A stretch of 60,000 nt of DNA, from assembly GCA_012295275.1 (NCBI GenBank), contig CM022665.1, positions 19,610,150 through 19,670,149 on the forward strand, in the 5' to 3' direction. The position numbers and the translations under genes were made by a program. This document shows positions 39,301 through 43,605 of the stretch, one piece after another (within the stretch, counting starts at the first letter, position 1; each line of letters opens with the position of its first letter). The notes under the pieces were generated by a model. The model had not been told where the DNA came from, did no database searches, and saw only the letters and a list, made by a program, of their open reading frames with translations. The stretch comes from Chrysomallon squamiferum (lineage: Eukaryota > Mollusca > Gastropoda > Neomphalida > Peltospiridae).

Positions 39301-41106
39301 TTTAGCAGCTTATTTATTTGTCATTGTTAAATTATCTACTGTAGATCAGGACAGTTTAAGTTTGTTTTACTTATTCTGAGAAAGCCCAGTTTTGGAATGT
39401 TTATCAAAGGCCTTTGTTGTTCTTTTTAGTCACAACAGATTCCTAGCTACTGATCCAGTTATTTAGATATTTTTTTTATTTATTTTTTTTATTATTTTTA
39501 AATGGATGTATATATATTATTTATGTACATTGGTAAATGTAATATCTATTTTCTCACAAGTATGAACATTGTGTTTTATGTTGTAGTTTCCTTTACTTGT
39601 TCATATATTTTATTTTATGACATCTAATTGGTGACATATCATTAATGATGAGGTGTCTTTATACTTTCATTCATTTATTGTTACTGATAAACCCCAACCC
39701 ACTTATACTGACATGACATAACTGTAGATAAAAAATATTTTTAAAGCATTTATTTCCTTTCTTTCCATGACTGTTAGTAATAAGCATTTGCTACCTTGTC
39801 TTTTAGAGGGTGGCTCTGTTCGTCTAACTCCAACAAGCAAGAAAAGACGTCTGATGACATTACTAGGTGGAGCTGAGGCCAATGAGAAGGTATTTATTAA
39901 CTTCTGATGATTGTATAAAATCATCTTTTCAGAAGAAAAAAAAAAAATAATAATAATAATAATATATATATATATCATTTTAATAATTCCAATTAATTAC
40001 AAAAGGTTTTTTTAATTAATTTTTATTATATTTTTTGTTTTGTTTTCTCTTGAATCTCAATGAAAATTATGTTCAGTCAACATTTATTTTAGTTTTAGTT
40101 AGCCTGTCATATGTTTCAATAAACCATCTTTCACTATAAGGACCAATATCATTTAAAGGATTAAGTGTGAATTAATAGTTTCATAATTTGTATTCTCTTT
40201 TTAATAATTTACAGTTTTAACTTAAGTAAAAATACAATGCTGACAGTATTAGACCTGATTTTTATTTTACAATTTATTTTACAGTTGACTGTAGATCTGC
40301 CACATCAAATGAAGAGAACCCTGTCCCTAGATTCAAAACACTCCACTGCTTCAGATGATCCAAGAATATCCTATTCCCAAGTTCATTTCCTTCCAGAACG
40401 AGAGTATGATGAGATGGGATATCTTAAACCTAGGAAAAAAGAAATCCCCAAGTACATAGAACTAATTAATGATCCAGATCAAGGTGGCATGCAGCCAGTG
40501 AATGAACATACTGGTTCTCCAACAGCCAGTGTTTCATCCAGCATCAGTCGTCATTCTTCGCTCTATGCAGCAATGAGCAAGGGTAATGGACCTTCCTCAC
40601 TAAGCAGTGCAAAGTTTCCACTCATTCAGTTCAATGATTCCAATGGAAATCCAGACTTGAATAGGGCAGTCCAAAACAGTCCTGACAAACCTCCTCCTTA
40701 TCAGGTTGCCAAAGCATTTTCTTCAAAAACAAAGAATAATAATTCATCAAGAACCTGCAAGAATGATCCTTGCCATACAGATAAAGACTCCAGACCCCTT
40801 ATTAATGGAAGACAGTCAAATTCATCCAGTGAGTCAGGTTATTATTGTGTAGAGTGCTACAATAGTCATTTGCCCCAATATAAAAATGGTAGAGCTGCAC
40901 TAAACTATGAAAGAGTTGATGAAGGCAGAATAGAGTCACCACTACCCAATTATTCTGTTTGGTCAAACAACAACAATGGACATAGTGATTCTCCAGAGTA
41001 TGTAAATGTTTCAAACCATGGTGGAAGAATGTCTCGCAATCAGATCTATCCTGAAAATGGAGCTGCTTTTGCAGGTTTTGAGATTTCTCAAGCTAGTCTT
41101 GTTTAA
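1..41106 (+). CDS. ROS1: ROS1/sevenless-type receptor tyrosine kinase, multi-exon gene, 5' end missing
   Basis: Single-pass membrane receptor tyrosine kinase. It is identified by a complete kinase domain whose activation loop ([20 protein letters not shown]) and hinge (ILELMEG) are those of ROS1/sevenless, joined to an ectodomain alternating FN3 domains and three YWTD beta-propellers, the known ROS1 plan. Thirty-nine exons join with consistent phases to ~2,455 residues. Human ROS1 is 2,347 residues in total, so this protein is longer, mainly in its C-terminal tail. Signal peptide and first FN3 lie upstream. Family knowledge: ligand or adhesion-triggered trans-phosphorylation feeding Ras/PI3K signalling; sevenless specifies photoreceptor R7 in flies. 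The ligand cannot be read here. Introns run from 121 bp (32150-32270) to ~10 kb (3717-13764). All are GT-AG except one GC-AG. Medium introns not listed separately hold only AT-rich low-complexity sequence to my reading. Confidence 0.97.
4..75 (+). CDS. ROS1: ROS1 window exon 1: Pro/Thr-rich linker (5' boundary uncertain)
   Basis: Open in the frame beginning at base 3 and encoding a Pro/Thr/Val-rich stretch ([20 protein letters not shown]). It ends at a GAG|GTGAGT donor in phase 1, matching the next exon. The window starts with CAG, which could itself be the acceptor (exon 4-75, phase 1 in). Equally, the exon may extend upstream. No FN3 core is visible, so this is probably the linker before the second FN3 domain. 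Confidence 0.65.
76..3416 (+). other. Intron, AT-rich, no gene seen
   Basis: About 3.3 kb between exons 1 and 2. It holds poly-T/poly-A tracts, a (TTA)n array near 1421-1450 and a short (GT)n near 2988-3001. The short open frames here are surrounded by stops, lack splice context and have no recognisable domain. Confidence 0.85.
3417..3716 (+). CDS. ROS1: ROS1 exon 2: FN3 domain
   Basis: A single exon holding one fibronectin type III domain: [19 protein letters not shown] (B-strand Trp), then the [21 protein letters not shown] and final TPNP elements typical of FN3. Entry is phase 1 after a TTTTCCAG acceptor. Two in-frame donors compete: GTAACT after 3710 and the better consensus GTAAGT after 3716. 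They differ by two codons and both leave phase 1. Corresponds to the FN3 preceding propeller 1 in ROS1. Confidence 0.93.
5940..6020. repeat. (TTTA)n / (TTA)n low-complexity array
   Basis: T-rich stretch resolving into about ten TTTA units and then TTA units, inside the 10-kb intron. Confidence 0.9.
7250..7322. repeat. Imperfect tetranucleotide repeat (ATAG/GCAG/GTAG)
   Basis: Degenerate 4-bp repeat changing from ATACATAGG to CAGG and then perfect GTAG units. The minus-strand open frame across it is a by-product of the period, not a gene. Confidence 0.85.
9058..9135. repeat. (CA)n microsatellite with CATG interruptions
   Basis: Runs of CACACA broken by AAACAC and ATGCATGC units. The His/Thr-rich open frame here is a repeat artefact. 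Confidence 0.9.
12782..12837. repeat. Near-perfect inverted repeat (23-bp arms, 10-nt loop)
   Basis: Arms 12782-12804 and 12815-12837 pair at 21 of 23 positions, with mismatches at 12787/12832 and 12797/12822, and a 10-nt loop between. It lies deep in the 10-kb intron. It could be a hairpin RNA, a small MITE remnant or chance. Confidence 0.85.
13765..13896 (+). CDS. ROS1: ROS1 exon 3: start of beta-propeller 1
   Basis: Phase 1 in (TTTTTTCCAG acceptor), phase 1 out (GTAAGT). Encodes [18 protein letters not shown], which matches the ETPFIL-type opening strand of a ROS1 propeller blade, then [19 protein letters not shown]. Confidence 0.9.
13897..15569 (+). other. Intron, no gene seen
   Basis: AT-rich 1.7 kb intron. 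Positions 15,000-15,330 are less AT-rich than their surroundings. It ends in a long poly-T and a strong pyrimidine tract before the microexon. Confidence 0.8.
15570..15611 (+). CDS. ROS1: ROS1 exon 4: 42-nt microexon in propeller 1
   Basis: Too short for ORF calling. A long CT-rich tract leads to ATGAAAG|G; the exon reads [13 protein letters not shown] and ends at G|GTAACT, phase 1 on both sides. Joined to its neighbours it restores a YWTD blade of the type NG-T-x-x-L-x-x-x-x-x-x-x-I-x-G-I-A-x-H, running from NIMVNG (exon 3) into [18 protein letters not shown] (exon 5). Without it the blade lacks a strand. Symmetric phases would allow skipping. Confidence 0.8.
15612..16938 (+). other. Intron with long (TA)n array
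   Basis: 1.3 kb, dominated by a TA/TACATTTA compound array. Nothing gene-like. Confidence 0.85.
15868..16000. repeat. (TA)n compound microsatellite
   Basis: About 130 bp of TA dinucleotides interrupted by ACATTTATATATACA units. The Tyr/Ile-rich minus-strand open frame is purely this repeat. Confidence 0.95.
16939..17117 (+). CDS. ROS1: ROS1 exon 5: propeller 1 blades
   Basis: TTATTTCAG acceptor, phase 1 in; CGG|GTGAGC donor, phase 0 out. [18 protein letters not shown] and [18 protein letters not shown] are two successive YWTD-like strands (the Y-W-T-D positions here read VLVSD and AYLAS). Confidence 0.95.
17118..17865 (+). other. Intron, T-rich
   Basis: 750 bp with poly-T and a TTA tract at 17,545-17,595. 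No coding signal. Confidence 0.85.
17866..17960 (+). CDS. ROS1: ROS1 exon 6: propeller 1
   Basis: Phase 0 in (CATTCAG), phase 2 out (GTAAGT). Encodes [18 protein letters not shown] and [11 protein letters not shown]; the I-K-V-D-P-x-N-G element is the classic start of a YWTD blade. Confidence 0.94.
18182..18606 (+). CDS. ROS1: ROS1 exon 7: end of propeller 1
   Basis: Large exon, phase 2 in (ATAACAG), phase 1 out. Contains [34 protein letters not shown] and [16 protein letters not shown], the last blades of a YWTD propeller, then QPTP leading into FN3. The donor is a weak CAG|GTTATA. Reading through it would add a hydrophobic stretch before a stop, but the joined phase-1 product is the consistent one. 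Confidence 0.93.
18946..19038 (+). CDS. ROS1: ROS1 exon 8: first half of FN3 between propellers 1 and 2
   Basis: TTTCTAG acceptor, phase 1 in and out. [20 protein letters not shown] followed by KWQAPP is an FN3 A-B-C strand start with its Trp. Donor GTTTGT. Confidence 0.93.
19039..20121 (+). other. Intron, no gene seen
   Basis: 1.1 kb of AT-rich sequence; short open frames only, with no splice-consistent exon. Confidence 0.85.
20122..20334 (+). CDS. ROS1: ROS1 exon 9: second half of that FN3
   Basis: TATTATAG acceptor, phase 1 both ends. [14 protein letters not shown], then [20 protein letters not shown] and [11 protein letters not shown]: the L-x-P-x-T-x-Y-x-x-R-x-x-A tyrosine corner and G-strand of FN3. 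Confidence 0.96.
20482..20589 (+). CDS. ROS1: ROS1 exon 10: start of propeller 2
   Basis: Phase 1 in and out (TTTGTAG acceptor, GTATGT donor). [19 protein letters not shown] opens propeller 2. Confidence 0.9.
20763..20935 (+). CDS. ROS1: ROS1 exon 11: propeller 2
   Basis: Phase 1 in, phase 0 out (GTG|GTAAGA). [20 protein letters not shown] and [19 protein letters not shown] are clear YWTD-type blades (L-W-T-S and I-F-W-S-E). Confidence 0.96.
21212..21564 (+). CDS. ROS1: ROS1 exon 12: propeller 2
   Basis: Phase 0 in (TTTACAG), phase 2 out (GTGAAT). Contains [36 protein letters not shown] and [20 protein letters not shown], three propeller blades including the I-x-D-x-x-x-G-R-I-Y-W-A-T signature. 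Confidence 0.97.
21924..22087 (+). CDS. ROS1: ROS1 exon 13: end of propeller 2
   Basis: Phase 2 in (CATCCAG), phase 1 out (GTTTGT). [20 protein letters not shown] is the closing blade; then [17 protein letters not shown] leads to FN3. Confidence 0.95.
22313..22488 (+). CDS. ROS1: ROS1 exon 14: FN3 first half (after propeller 2)
   Basis: ATATTCCAG acceptor, phase 1 in; ATA|GTGAGT, phase 0 out. [42 protein letters not shown]3 A-C' strands. Confidence 0.93.
22960..23089 (+). CDS. ROS1: ROS1 exon 15: FN3 second half
   Basis: Phase 0 in (TTGTTTAG), phase 1 out (G|GTACAG). [20 protein letters not shown] and [18 protein letters not shown] form the E-G strands of FN3. Confidence 0.94.
23569..23645 (+). 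CDS. Candidate alternative terminal exon of ROS1 (soluble ectodomain isoform)
   Basis: GTTTGATTTCAG precedes an open stretch that enters in phase 1, exactly what exon 15 donates. It encodes a 25-residue tail ([14 protein letters not shown], then [11 protein letters not shown]) and stops at TAA 23643-23645. Less AT-rich than the flanks. Possible poly(A) signals follow: ATTAAA at 23970 and AATAAA at 24255. Used instead of exon 16 it would end the protein after the FN3 that follows propeller 2, with no transmembrane helix or kinase. This is inference from frame and splice site only. Confidence 0.45.
24459..24530. repeat. Short tandem/dispersed repeat of CACTGACAATAGTGC-like units
   Basis: Four variants of the unit (CACTGACAACAGTG, CATTGACAATAGCA, CACTGACAATAGTG, CTCTGACAATAA) within about 70 bp, flanking the transposase remnant on its 3' side. 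Confidence 0.7.
24680..25320 (-). pseudogene. Decayed FLYWCH / MULE-type transposase-derived gene
   Basis: Minus-strand protein similarity spread over three frames. First, about 25285-25105: a FLYWCH zinc-finger reading [31 protein letters not shown] and HDHVPN; the ligands CX4C and HXH survive. Then about 25030-24835 in another frame: [42 protein letters not shown], as in the MULE transposase core around its second acidic residue. Then about 24830-24690 in a third frame: [17 protein letters not shown], corresponding to the family's LPRTNN-x-x-E-x-WH motif. There are two frameshifts, an apparent internal deletion of the region with the first catalytic Asp, and His to Arg in the GC-x-FH motif. 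It is a fossil antisense to ROS1, not functional. No terminal inverted repeats were found by eye. Confidence 0.85.
25881..25935. repeat. Tandem duplication, unit ~26-29 bp
   Basis: Two adjacent copies of ACATTTTA(C/G)AAAATGACATTA..TTTCC, differing by a 3-bp ATT insertion and one substitution. Confidence 0.85.
26064..26311 (+). CDS. ROS1: ROS1 exon 16: FN3 before propeller 3, first part
   Basis: TTCTATTCAG acceptor, phase 1 in; CAG|GTAACA, phase 0 out. [19 protein letters not shown], then ADFRWSTP and [15 protein letters not shown], then [15 protein letters not shown]3 strands A to F. Confidence 0.95.
26598..26661 (+). CDS. ROS1: ROS1 exon 17: end of that FN3
   Basis: 64-nt exon, phase 0 in (TTAATAG), phase 1 out (G|GTAAAA). 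[19 protein letters not shown] is the F-G region of FN3, directly continuing YYFQ. Too short for ORF calling. Confidence 0.93.
27133..27332 (+). CDS. ROS1: ROS1 exon 18: start of propeller 3
   Basis: ATCTCCAG acceptor, phase 1 in; TCA|GTGAGT, phase 0 out. [18 protein letters not shown] and [20 protein letters not shown]: opening YWTD-like blades. Confidence 0.95.
27745..27932 (+). CDS. ROS1: ROS1 exon 19: propeller 3
   Basis: Phase 0 in, phase 2 out (GTAACA). [19 protein letters not shown] and [14 protein letters not shown], then SIVTDPYTR. Acceptor CTTCCAG|TTGCAG; a second AG six bases downstream could remove two codons. Confidence 0.94.
28085..28392 (+). CDS. ROS1: ROS1 exon 20: propeller 3
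   Basis: Phase 2 in (TTTTGCCAG), phase 1 out (GTAATT). [20 protein letters not shown] and [20 protein letters not shown] are blade strands. Cysteines cluster in the middle and end (QCNCARH, GCRCKI). Confidence 0.95.
28433..28468. repeat. 12-bp tandem repeat (GATTTTGAACAT)
   Basis: Three consecutive copies of the GATTTTGAACAT register in the intron after exon 20. Confidence 0.8.
28875..29045 (+). CDS. ROS1: ROS1 exon 21: end of propeller 3
   Basis: Phase 1 in (TTGTAAAG after a CTT/TTA-rich tract), phase 1 out (GTACTC). [20 protein letters not shown] and [16 protein letters not shown] close the propeller; HLQPLP parallels QPTP at the end of propeller 1. Confidence 0.94.
29591..29817 (+). CDS. 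ROS1: ROS1 exon 22: FN3 after propeller 3, first part
   Basis: GTTAAACAG acceptor, phase 1 in; TTG|GTGTGT, phase 0 out. [52 protein letters not shown]3 with inserted cysteines (CDSxx-type opening CLDP, and C-S-T-E-T-T-K-C). Confidence 0.93.
30081..30222 (+). CDS. ROS1: ROS1 exon 23: end of that FN3
   Basis: Phase 0 in (GTTTACAG), phase 1 out (GTAAGC). [20 protein letters not shown] is the FN3 tyrosine corner; then [18 protein letters not shown]. Confidence 0.96.
30714..30964 (+). CDS. ROS1: ROS1 exon 24: next FN3, first part; GC donor
   Basis: GCAATTTCAG acceptor, phase 1 in. [40 protein letters not shown], then [13 protein letters not shown], phase 0 out. The donor is AAG|GCAAGC: no GT lies at the right frame, and exon 25 continues the FN3 F strand ([13 protein letters not shown]), so this is a GC-AG intron. 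Confidence 0.95.
31344..31520 (+). CDS. ROS1: ROS1 exon 25: FN3 end and next FN3 start
   Basis: Phase 0 on both sides (TTTACAG / GTAAAC), 59 codons. [19 protein letters not shown] ends one FN3. [35 protein letters not shown] begins the next. Confidence 0.95.
31951..32149 (+). CDS. ROS1: ROS1 exon 26: FN3 second part
   Basis: Phase 0 in (TTTTTCAG), phase 1 out (A|GTAAGT). [20 protein letters not shown] is the tyrosine corner, then [13 protein letters not shown]. Confidence 0.96.
32271..32394 (+). CDS. ROS1: ROS1 exon 27: last FN3, first part
   Basis: TTTCATTTAG acceptor, phase 1 in; phase 2 out (GTAAAC). [39 protein letters not shown], closely parallel to the last human ROS1 FN3 (WEKAEDNG, YYILE). 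Confidence 0.97.
32557..32729 (+). CDS. ROS1: ROS1 exon 28: last FN3, second part
   Basis: Phase 2 in, phase 1 out (GTTAGT). [19 protein letters not shown] and [19 protein letters not shown]. Two in-frame acceptors nine bases apart (TTCCAG ending 32556, CCCAG ending 32565). The first gives three extra codons and is preferred because it is the first AG after the pyrimidine tract. Confidence 0.95.
33046..33150 (+). CDS. ROS1: ROS1 exon 29: transmembrane helix
   Basis: Phase 1 in (TTTTTCAG), phase 1 out (GTAAGT). After SVVTEE comes about 25 uncharged residues ([25 protein letters not shown]; about 33075-33149), the single membrane span. Exon 30 supplies the basic stop-transfer ([13 protein letters not shown]). 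Confidence 0.97.
33249..33321. repeat. Compound (GT)n-GCGC-(AC)n-(AT)n-(AC)n microsatellite
   Basis: The (GT)n block meets the (AC)n block at a GCGC centre, so the tract is self-complementary; an (AT)n then (AC)n block follows. It fills much of the 193-bp intron between exons 29 and 30 and ends ~20 bp before the acceptor. Confidence 0.95.
33344..33482 (+). CDS. ROS1: ROS1 exon 30: juxtamembrane segment
   Basis: CTGCAG acceptor, phase 1 in; phase 2 out (GTTGGT). Basic [11 protein letters not shown], then [18 protein letters not shown] and NTLYGI, parallel to human ELAELRGL/CYAI, the segment just before the kinase. Confidence 0.95.
33762..33924 (+). CDS. ROS1: ROS1 exon 31: kinase N-lobe, glycine loop and VAVK
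   Basis: TCTCTCAG acceptor, phase 2 in; AAG|GTGATA, phase 0 out. Glycine loop GSGAFGEV at 33838-33861; ATP-binding lysine is the last codon (VAVK, 33922-33924). The preceding [20 protein letters not shown] matches the ROS1 pre-kinase linker (PTQEEIENLP). Confidence 0.98.
34153..34347 (+). CDS. ROS1: ROS1 exon 32: alpha-C helix, hinge and gatekeeper
   Basis: Phase 0 on both sides (TTGCAG / GTTAGT). alpha-C Glu in [11 protein letters not shown] (34201-34203); [17 protein letters not shown] carries the hinge, with Leu as gatekeeper as in human ROS1. Confidence 0.98.
34542..34639 (+). CDS. ROS1: ROS1 exon 33: kinase alpha-E helix
   Basis: Phase 0 in (TTCTTCAG), phase 2 out (GTAACC). [20 protein letters not shown] ending in VH-, the start of the HRD motif, whose Arg is split by the intron. 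Confidence 0.97.
35023..35220 (+). CDS. ROS1: ROS1 exon 34: catalytic and activation loops
   Basis: Phase 2 in (CTAATCAG), phase 2 out (GTAAGC). Completes HRDLAARN (catalytic Asp 35024-35026); DFG at 35090-35098; activation-loop tyrosines in the Y-x-x-x-Y-Y pattern (YKNDYY, codons at 35114, 35126, 35129); WMSPE (APE equivalent, 35171-35179). All residues needed for catalysis are present. [20 protein letters not shown] is nearly identical to sevenless. Confidence 0.98.
35612..35746 (+). CDS. ROS1: ROS1 exon 35: kinase C-lobe
   Basis: Phase 2 in (GTTTAG), completing [21 protein letters not shown]; phase 2 out at a weak AAT|GTAATA donor. Contains [15 protein letters not shown]. Confidence 0.96.
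35787..35810. repeat. (TG)n microsatellite
   Basis: About eleven TG units shortly after the exon 35 donor. Confidence 0.9.
36111..36259 (+). CDS. ROS1: ROS1 exon 36: end of kinase domain
   Basis: ATTTCAG acceptor, phase 2 in; phase 1 out (GTAGGC). [20 protein letters not shown] with the invariant CW and RP, then the alpha-I helix [12 protein letters not shown]. The tail begins at [16 protein letters not shown]. Confidence 0.97.
36260..38274 (+). other. Intron before tail exons, no gene seen
   Basis: 2.0 kb of AT-rich sequence with a poly-A run at 38026-38043. The last 150 bp are pyrimidine-richer, leading to a good acceptor. Confidence 0.85.
38275..38436 (+). CDS. ROS1: ROS1 exon 37: acidic tail segment (possible cassette exon)
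   Basis: GCCTTCCAG acceptor, phase 1 in and out (G|GTAGGA), 54 codons. [20 protein letters not shown], then an acidic Ser-rich stretch [12 protein letters not shown] that fits casein-kinase-2-type sites (inference). Symmetric phases mean it can be skipped without a frame change. Several CpGs (AGCGAC, GCGACGAGG) stand out in a CpG-poor gene. Confidence 0.85.
38437..39806 (+). other. Intron, no gene seen
   Basis: 1.4 kb, T-rich. The 131-residue open frame at 38984-39379 is hydrophobic low-complexity with no splice or domain support. Confidence 0.85.
39807..39889 (+). CDS. ROS1: ROS1 exon 38: basic tail segment
   Basis: GTCTTTTAG acceptor, phase 1 in; AAG|GTATTT, phase 0 out. [20 protein letters not shown] and GAEANEK. 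Fits the frame of both exons 36 and 37 upstream and exon 39 downstream. Too short for ORF calling. Confidence 0.85.
40285..41106 (+). CDS. ROS1: ROS1 exon 39: C-terminal tail with docking motifs and stop
   Basis: ATTTTACAG acceptor, phase 0 in; 273 codons to TAA 41104-41106. Disordered Ser/Asn-rich tail holding candidate phosphotyrosine sites: EYDEM (Y at 40405, YxxM for p85-type SH2), GYLKP (Y 40420, YxxP for Crk-type SH2), KYIEL (Y 40453), GYYCVEC, NYERVDE and EYVNV (Y 40999, YxNx for Grb2-type SH2). PPPY at 40690-40701 is a WW-domain ligand. Motif-partner pairs come from known SH2/WW specificities; binding here is inferred. Confidence 0.97.
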   Translation: MTVDLPHQMKRTLSLDSKHSTASDDPRISYSQVHFLPEREYDEMGYLKPRKKEIPKYIELINDPDQGGMQPVNEHTGSPTASVSSSISRHSSLYAAMSKGNGPSSLSSAKFPLIQFNDSNGNPDLNRAVQNSPDKPPPYQVAKAFSSKTKNNNSSRTCKNDPCHTDKDSRPLINGRQSNSSSESGYYCVECYNSHLPQYKNGRAALNYERVDEGRIESPLPNYSVWSNNNNGHSDSPEYVNVSNHGGRMSRNQIYPENGAAFAGFEISQASLV

Positions 41107-42682
41107 TAAATATTGTTTCCTTTTTACTGTTACTAAATGTAAATTTGAAATTGATGCATTTTGCACGTTTGTTCAAATAATGGTAGCAAATTGTGAATAT
41201 AATTTTTTCTTTTTAAATCACTCCATAATTGTTATTTTGTTACAGAAAAGTATAATTATGAATCAGATGTGCTTCCTATTGTGTAGGTAACTACTATGAA
41301 GGATTGTTTACATATAGGGTATGCTAGAATCTTGATGAAAGAAAAGAGATTACATGAAATGTTTGTTATATATGACTGTTACTAATTTTGTTTTGAATTG
41401 TTACTGTTTGTTGCACTTATTACTGGTTCAGCAGTGGTTGTTTTTTCACTAGTTCAGTAGTGATAGTTTTATTTGTTAGGTTTAACATTTTTACCAGAAC
41501 ATTACATCAGCATTGCTGCTTGTATTGCAATCAAGGATTGGTTAAACTTGGGCCTCCTCCTCCCTTCTGTTTTCTTAAGCAGTAACAATACTTTTTAAAA
41601 TGGGAATTAACTAAGGTTTTTAATTAGTTTTTTTCATGGCCATTTATATTTCCTTTCATCATTGCCCAAGTGTTTATTAAATTTTATATGAAAATGCTGA
41701 ATATCATTTATTTTGTTAGTTTTCAAAATGTACATATTTTTTTTTGGTTTCTTTTTTAAGAGGTTTGTTGAATTGGTCTTTGTGATTGTGCTAAATTTGA
41801 AGGAATACAGTAACTGAAGTTAATCAGCGATAGTGTACAGTTGATGTTGTTTTTTGTCAGTACAATTTTTTTGAAATGTTCCGTCATATACATAATGAAA
41901 ATAATCATCAGTAAGATGAATAAGTATTGAATTTCAGATCTTTAAAAAAGATTTATTAGTTTGCATAGTTCATTATTTTTACTTATGTTTTGTTTACAGA
42001 ATATTTGTCAAACATAGTAATATTACAGAAACTTGGTCTTTCAATTTCATATGAAAATTAAAATGTATAAAGTATTATTTTAAATAATATAAAAATGGTA
42101 AACTTTCTCATGAGAAAAAAAAGACCAGTCCATTTCTGTTCACTAGATACAAATTATAGCATGCAGATCTCTTTGCATTTCTCTGTAATACTGTTGTTGT
42201 CTGGCCCTAAATACGGCAGCTGTAGATAAACATGTATTACCATAGTTCTCTGGATATTGTAATTTTCTTTCAAAGTCGTACCTTTTTATTGATATTGGAT
42301 CACCTATTACCAGTATTTCAACAAAGGGTACATTTGATTGTTTACAAGAAATTTAATTAAATGAACAAATTTGCATTATTTTTAGACAGTGATTTAAAGA
42401 AAAGTAAAATGTAAGATGATAAAGTTATGTTTGTTACTTTCGTTTAAATACTACTAAAGGCATATGGCAGTGTCAGAGACTTTATTATTTTTCCTATTTA
42501 TGTTCTTCATTATTTTATCTAACATACATTCAGCTATTCCACTTTCTACTACAGTGAATGTCACCAAATACTTTATACTTCTAGTGCTTGAACTTTGGAG
42601 TGAATGTTATTACACCTCTGCTAGTAGTAGTAGTATCCAAAAGTGCTTAAAAACATTTTTTTTTTCTTTCTTTATATTTGTT

Positions 42683-42965
42683 GTGTACATATGTATTGGA
42701 TTCATGTAAGAATTTGTTTTGTAGCATGAGTCTTCCATTGTTTCCAAATATTTTGCAGCATTGTTATTTTGAATATTTCAAAAAAAAAAAATGCATGTTG
42801 ATATTACAACAAAAAAGAAAAAAAAGAATAATAAAAATTATGTGTATATATGTATTGGATTCATGTAAGAATTGTTGTAGCATGAGTCTTCCATTGTTTC
42901 CAAATATTTTGCAGCATTGTTATTTTGAATATTTCAAAAAAAAAATGCATGTTGTTATTACAAAA
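42683..42965. repeat. ROS1: Tandem duplication, period 159 bp, in the 3' UTR
   Basis: About 120 bp starting at ATGTATTGGATTCATGTAAG (42691) recurs at 42850 with few differences, including the block GCATGAGTCTTCCATTGTTT and the A-run before TGCATGTTG. Confidence 0.95.
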
Positions 42966-43583
42966 AATAATAATAATAATAACCCACCTAAATATTTTTT
43001 TTTTTTTTTTTTTTTTTTTGTGTTTGTGTTTTTCAAATAATAAGTTAAAGAAGAAAGATGTGTTCAACAAAATAAACACAATTTCAAAATATATTCATTT
43101 TAATTTAAGGGGCATTAACTGCAGGAATCATAATGTGAAAGGAATCTTAACAAAAATATATATAAGAAAGTTGTTGTTAATTTAATTACTTGTATTTTAG
43201 AATATGATAAACTAGTTTCTATAAAAATGGTGATCTGGAAATTTGGCTTGTTTTCAGTTAAGGTTTTTAAAGTGTGCTAAACAAATATTTGTTTTATTTT
43301 ATATAATACCAAAATATAATTATCAGAAGTAAAAATATCTTTAGCATTTGAATTTTTAAATGAGATGATAGATACAAAGATAAATGACATATTTAAACCT
43401 TTATTATGGTTACTATTAGTCATATAGTGAACTTACCAGTGATACTGTGTTTATTTTGTATATAAATATTCATGGCTTTATCTTGATTAGAACTGATAAC
43501 TGTACATTTAATTCTGTTGTTTGAAAAATTATGTATGTATAAACATGAATAGGACACTGAAATCCACTGTTACAGAAAGTGTC

Positions 43584-43589
43584 AATAAA
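43584..43589 (+). terminator. ROS1: Poly(A) signal AATAAA, likely ROS1 3' end
   Basis: AATAAA followed within 20-40 bases by a G/T-rich element (GTTCCAGTGAAGTGTTATAT), the usual cleavage context. It is the last well-placed signal before CpG content and composition start to change; a weaker-context AATAAA lies at 43854. Confidence 0.6.
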
Positions 43590-43605
43590 GTTTCTATCAT
43601 GTTCC

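Larger units (their letters stand above)
41107..43605 (+). other. ROS1: ROS1 3' UTR (inferred)
   Basis: About 2.5 kb of non-coding AT-rich sequence from the stop codon to the best poly(A) signal. It contains a tandem duplication (42683-42965) and homopolymers. The end is inferred from the signal only. An AATAAA also overlaps the stop codon (41105-41110), and another lies at 43071. Confidence 0.6.

Noticed and set aside
38984-39379. 131-residue plus-strand open frame in a ROS1 intron
   Set aside because: Hydrophobic low-complexity composition, no splice sites in matching phase and no known domain.
41105-41110. AATAAA overlapping the ROS1 stop codon as the main poly(A) signal
   Set aside because: It would leave almost no 3' UTR and lacks a clear downstream G/T-rich element; the 43,584 signal has better context. 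Minor use cannot be excluded.
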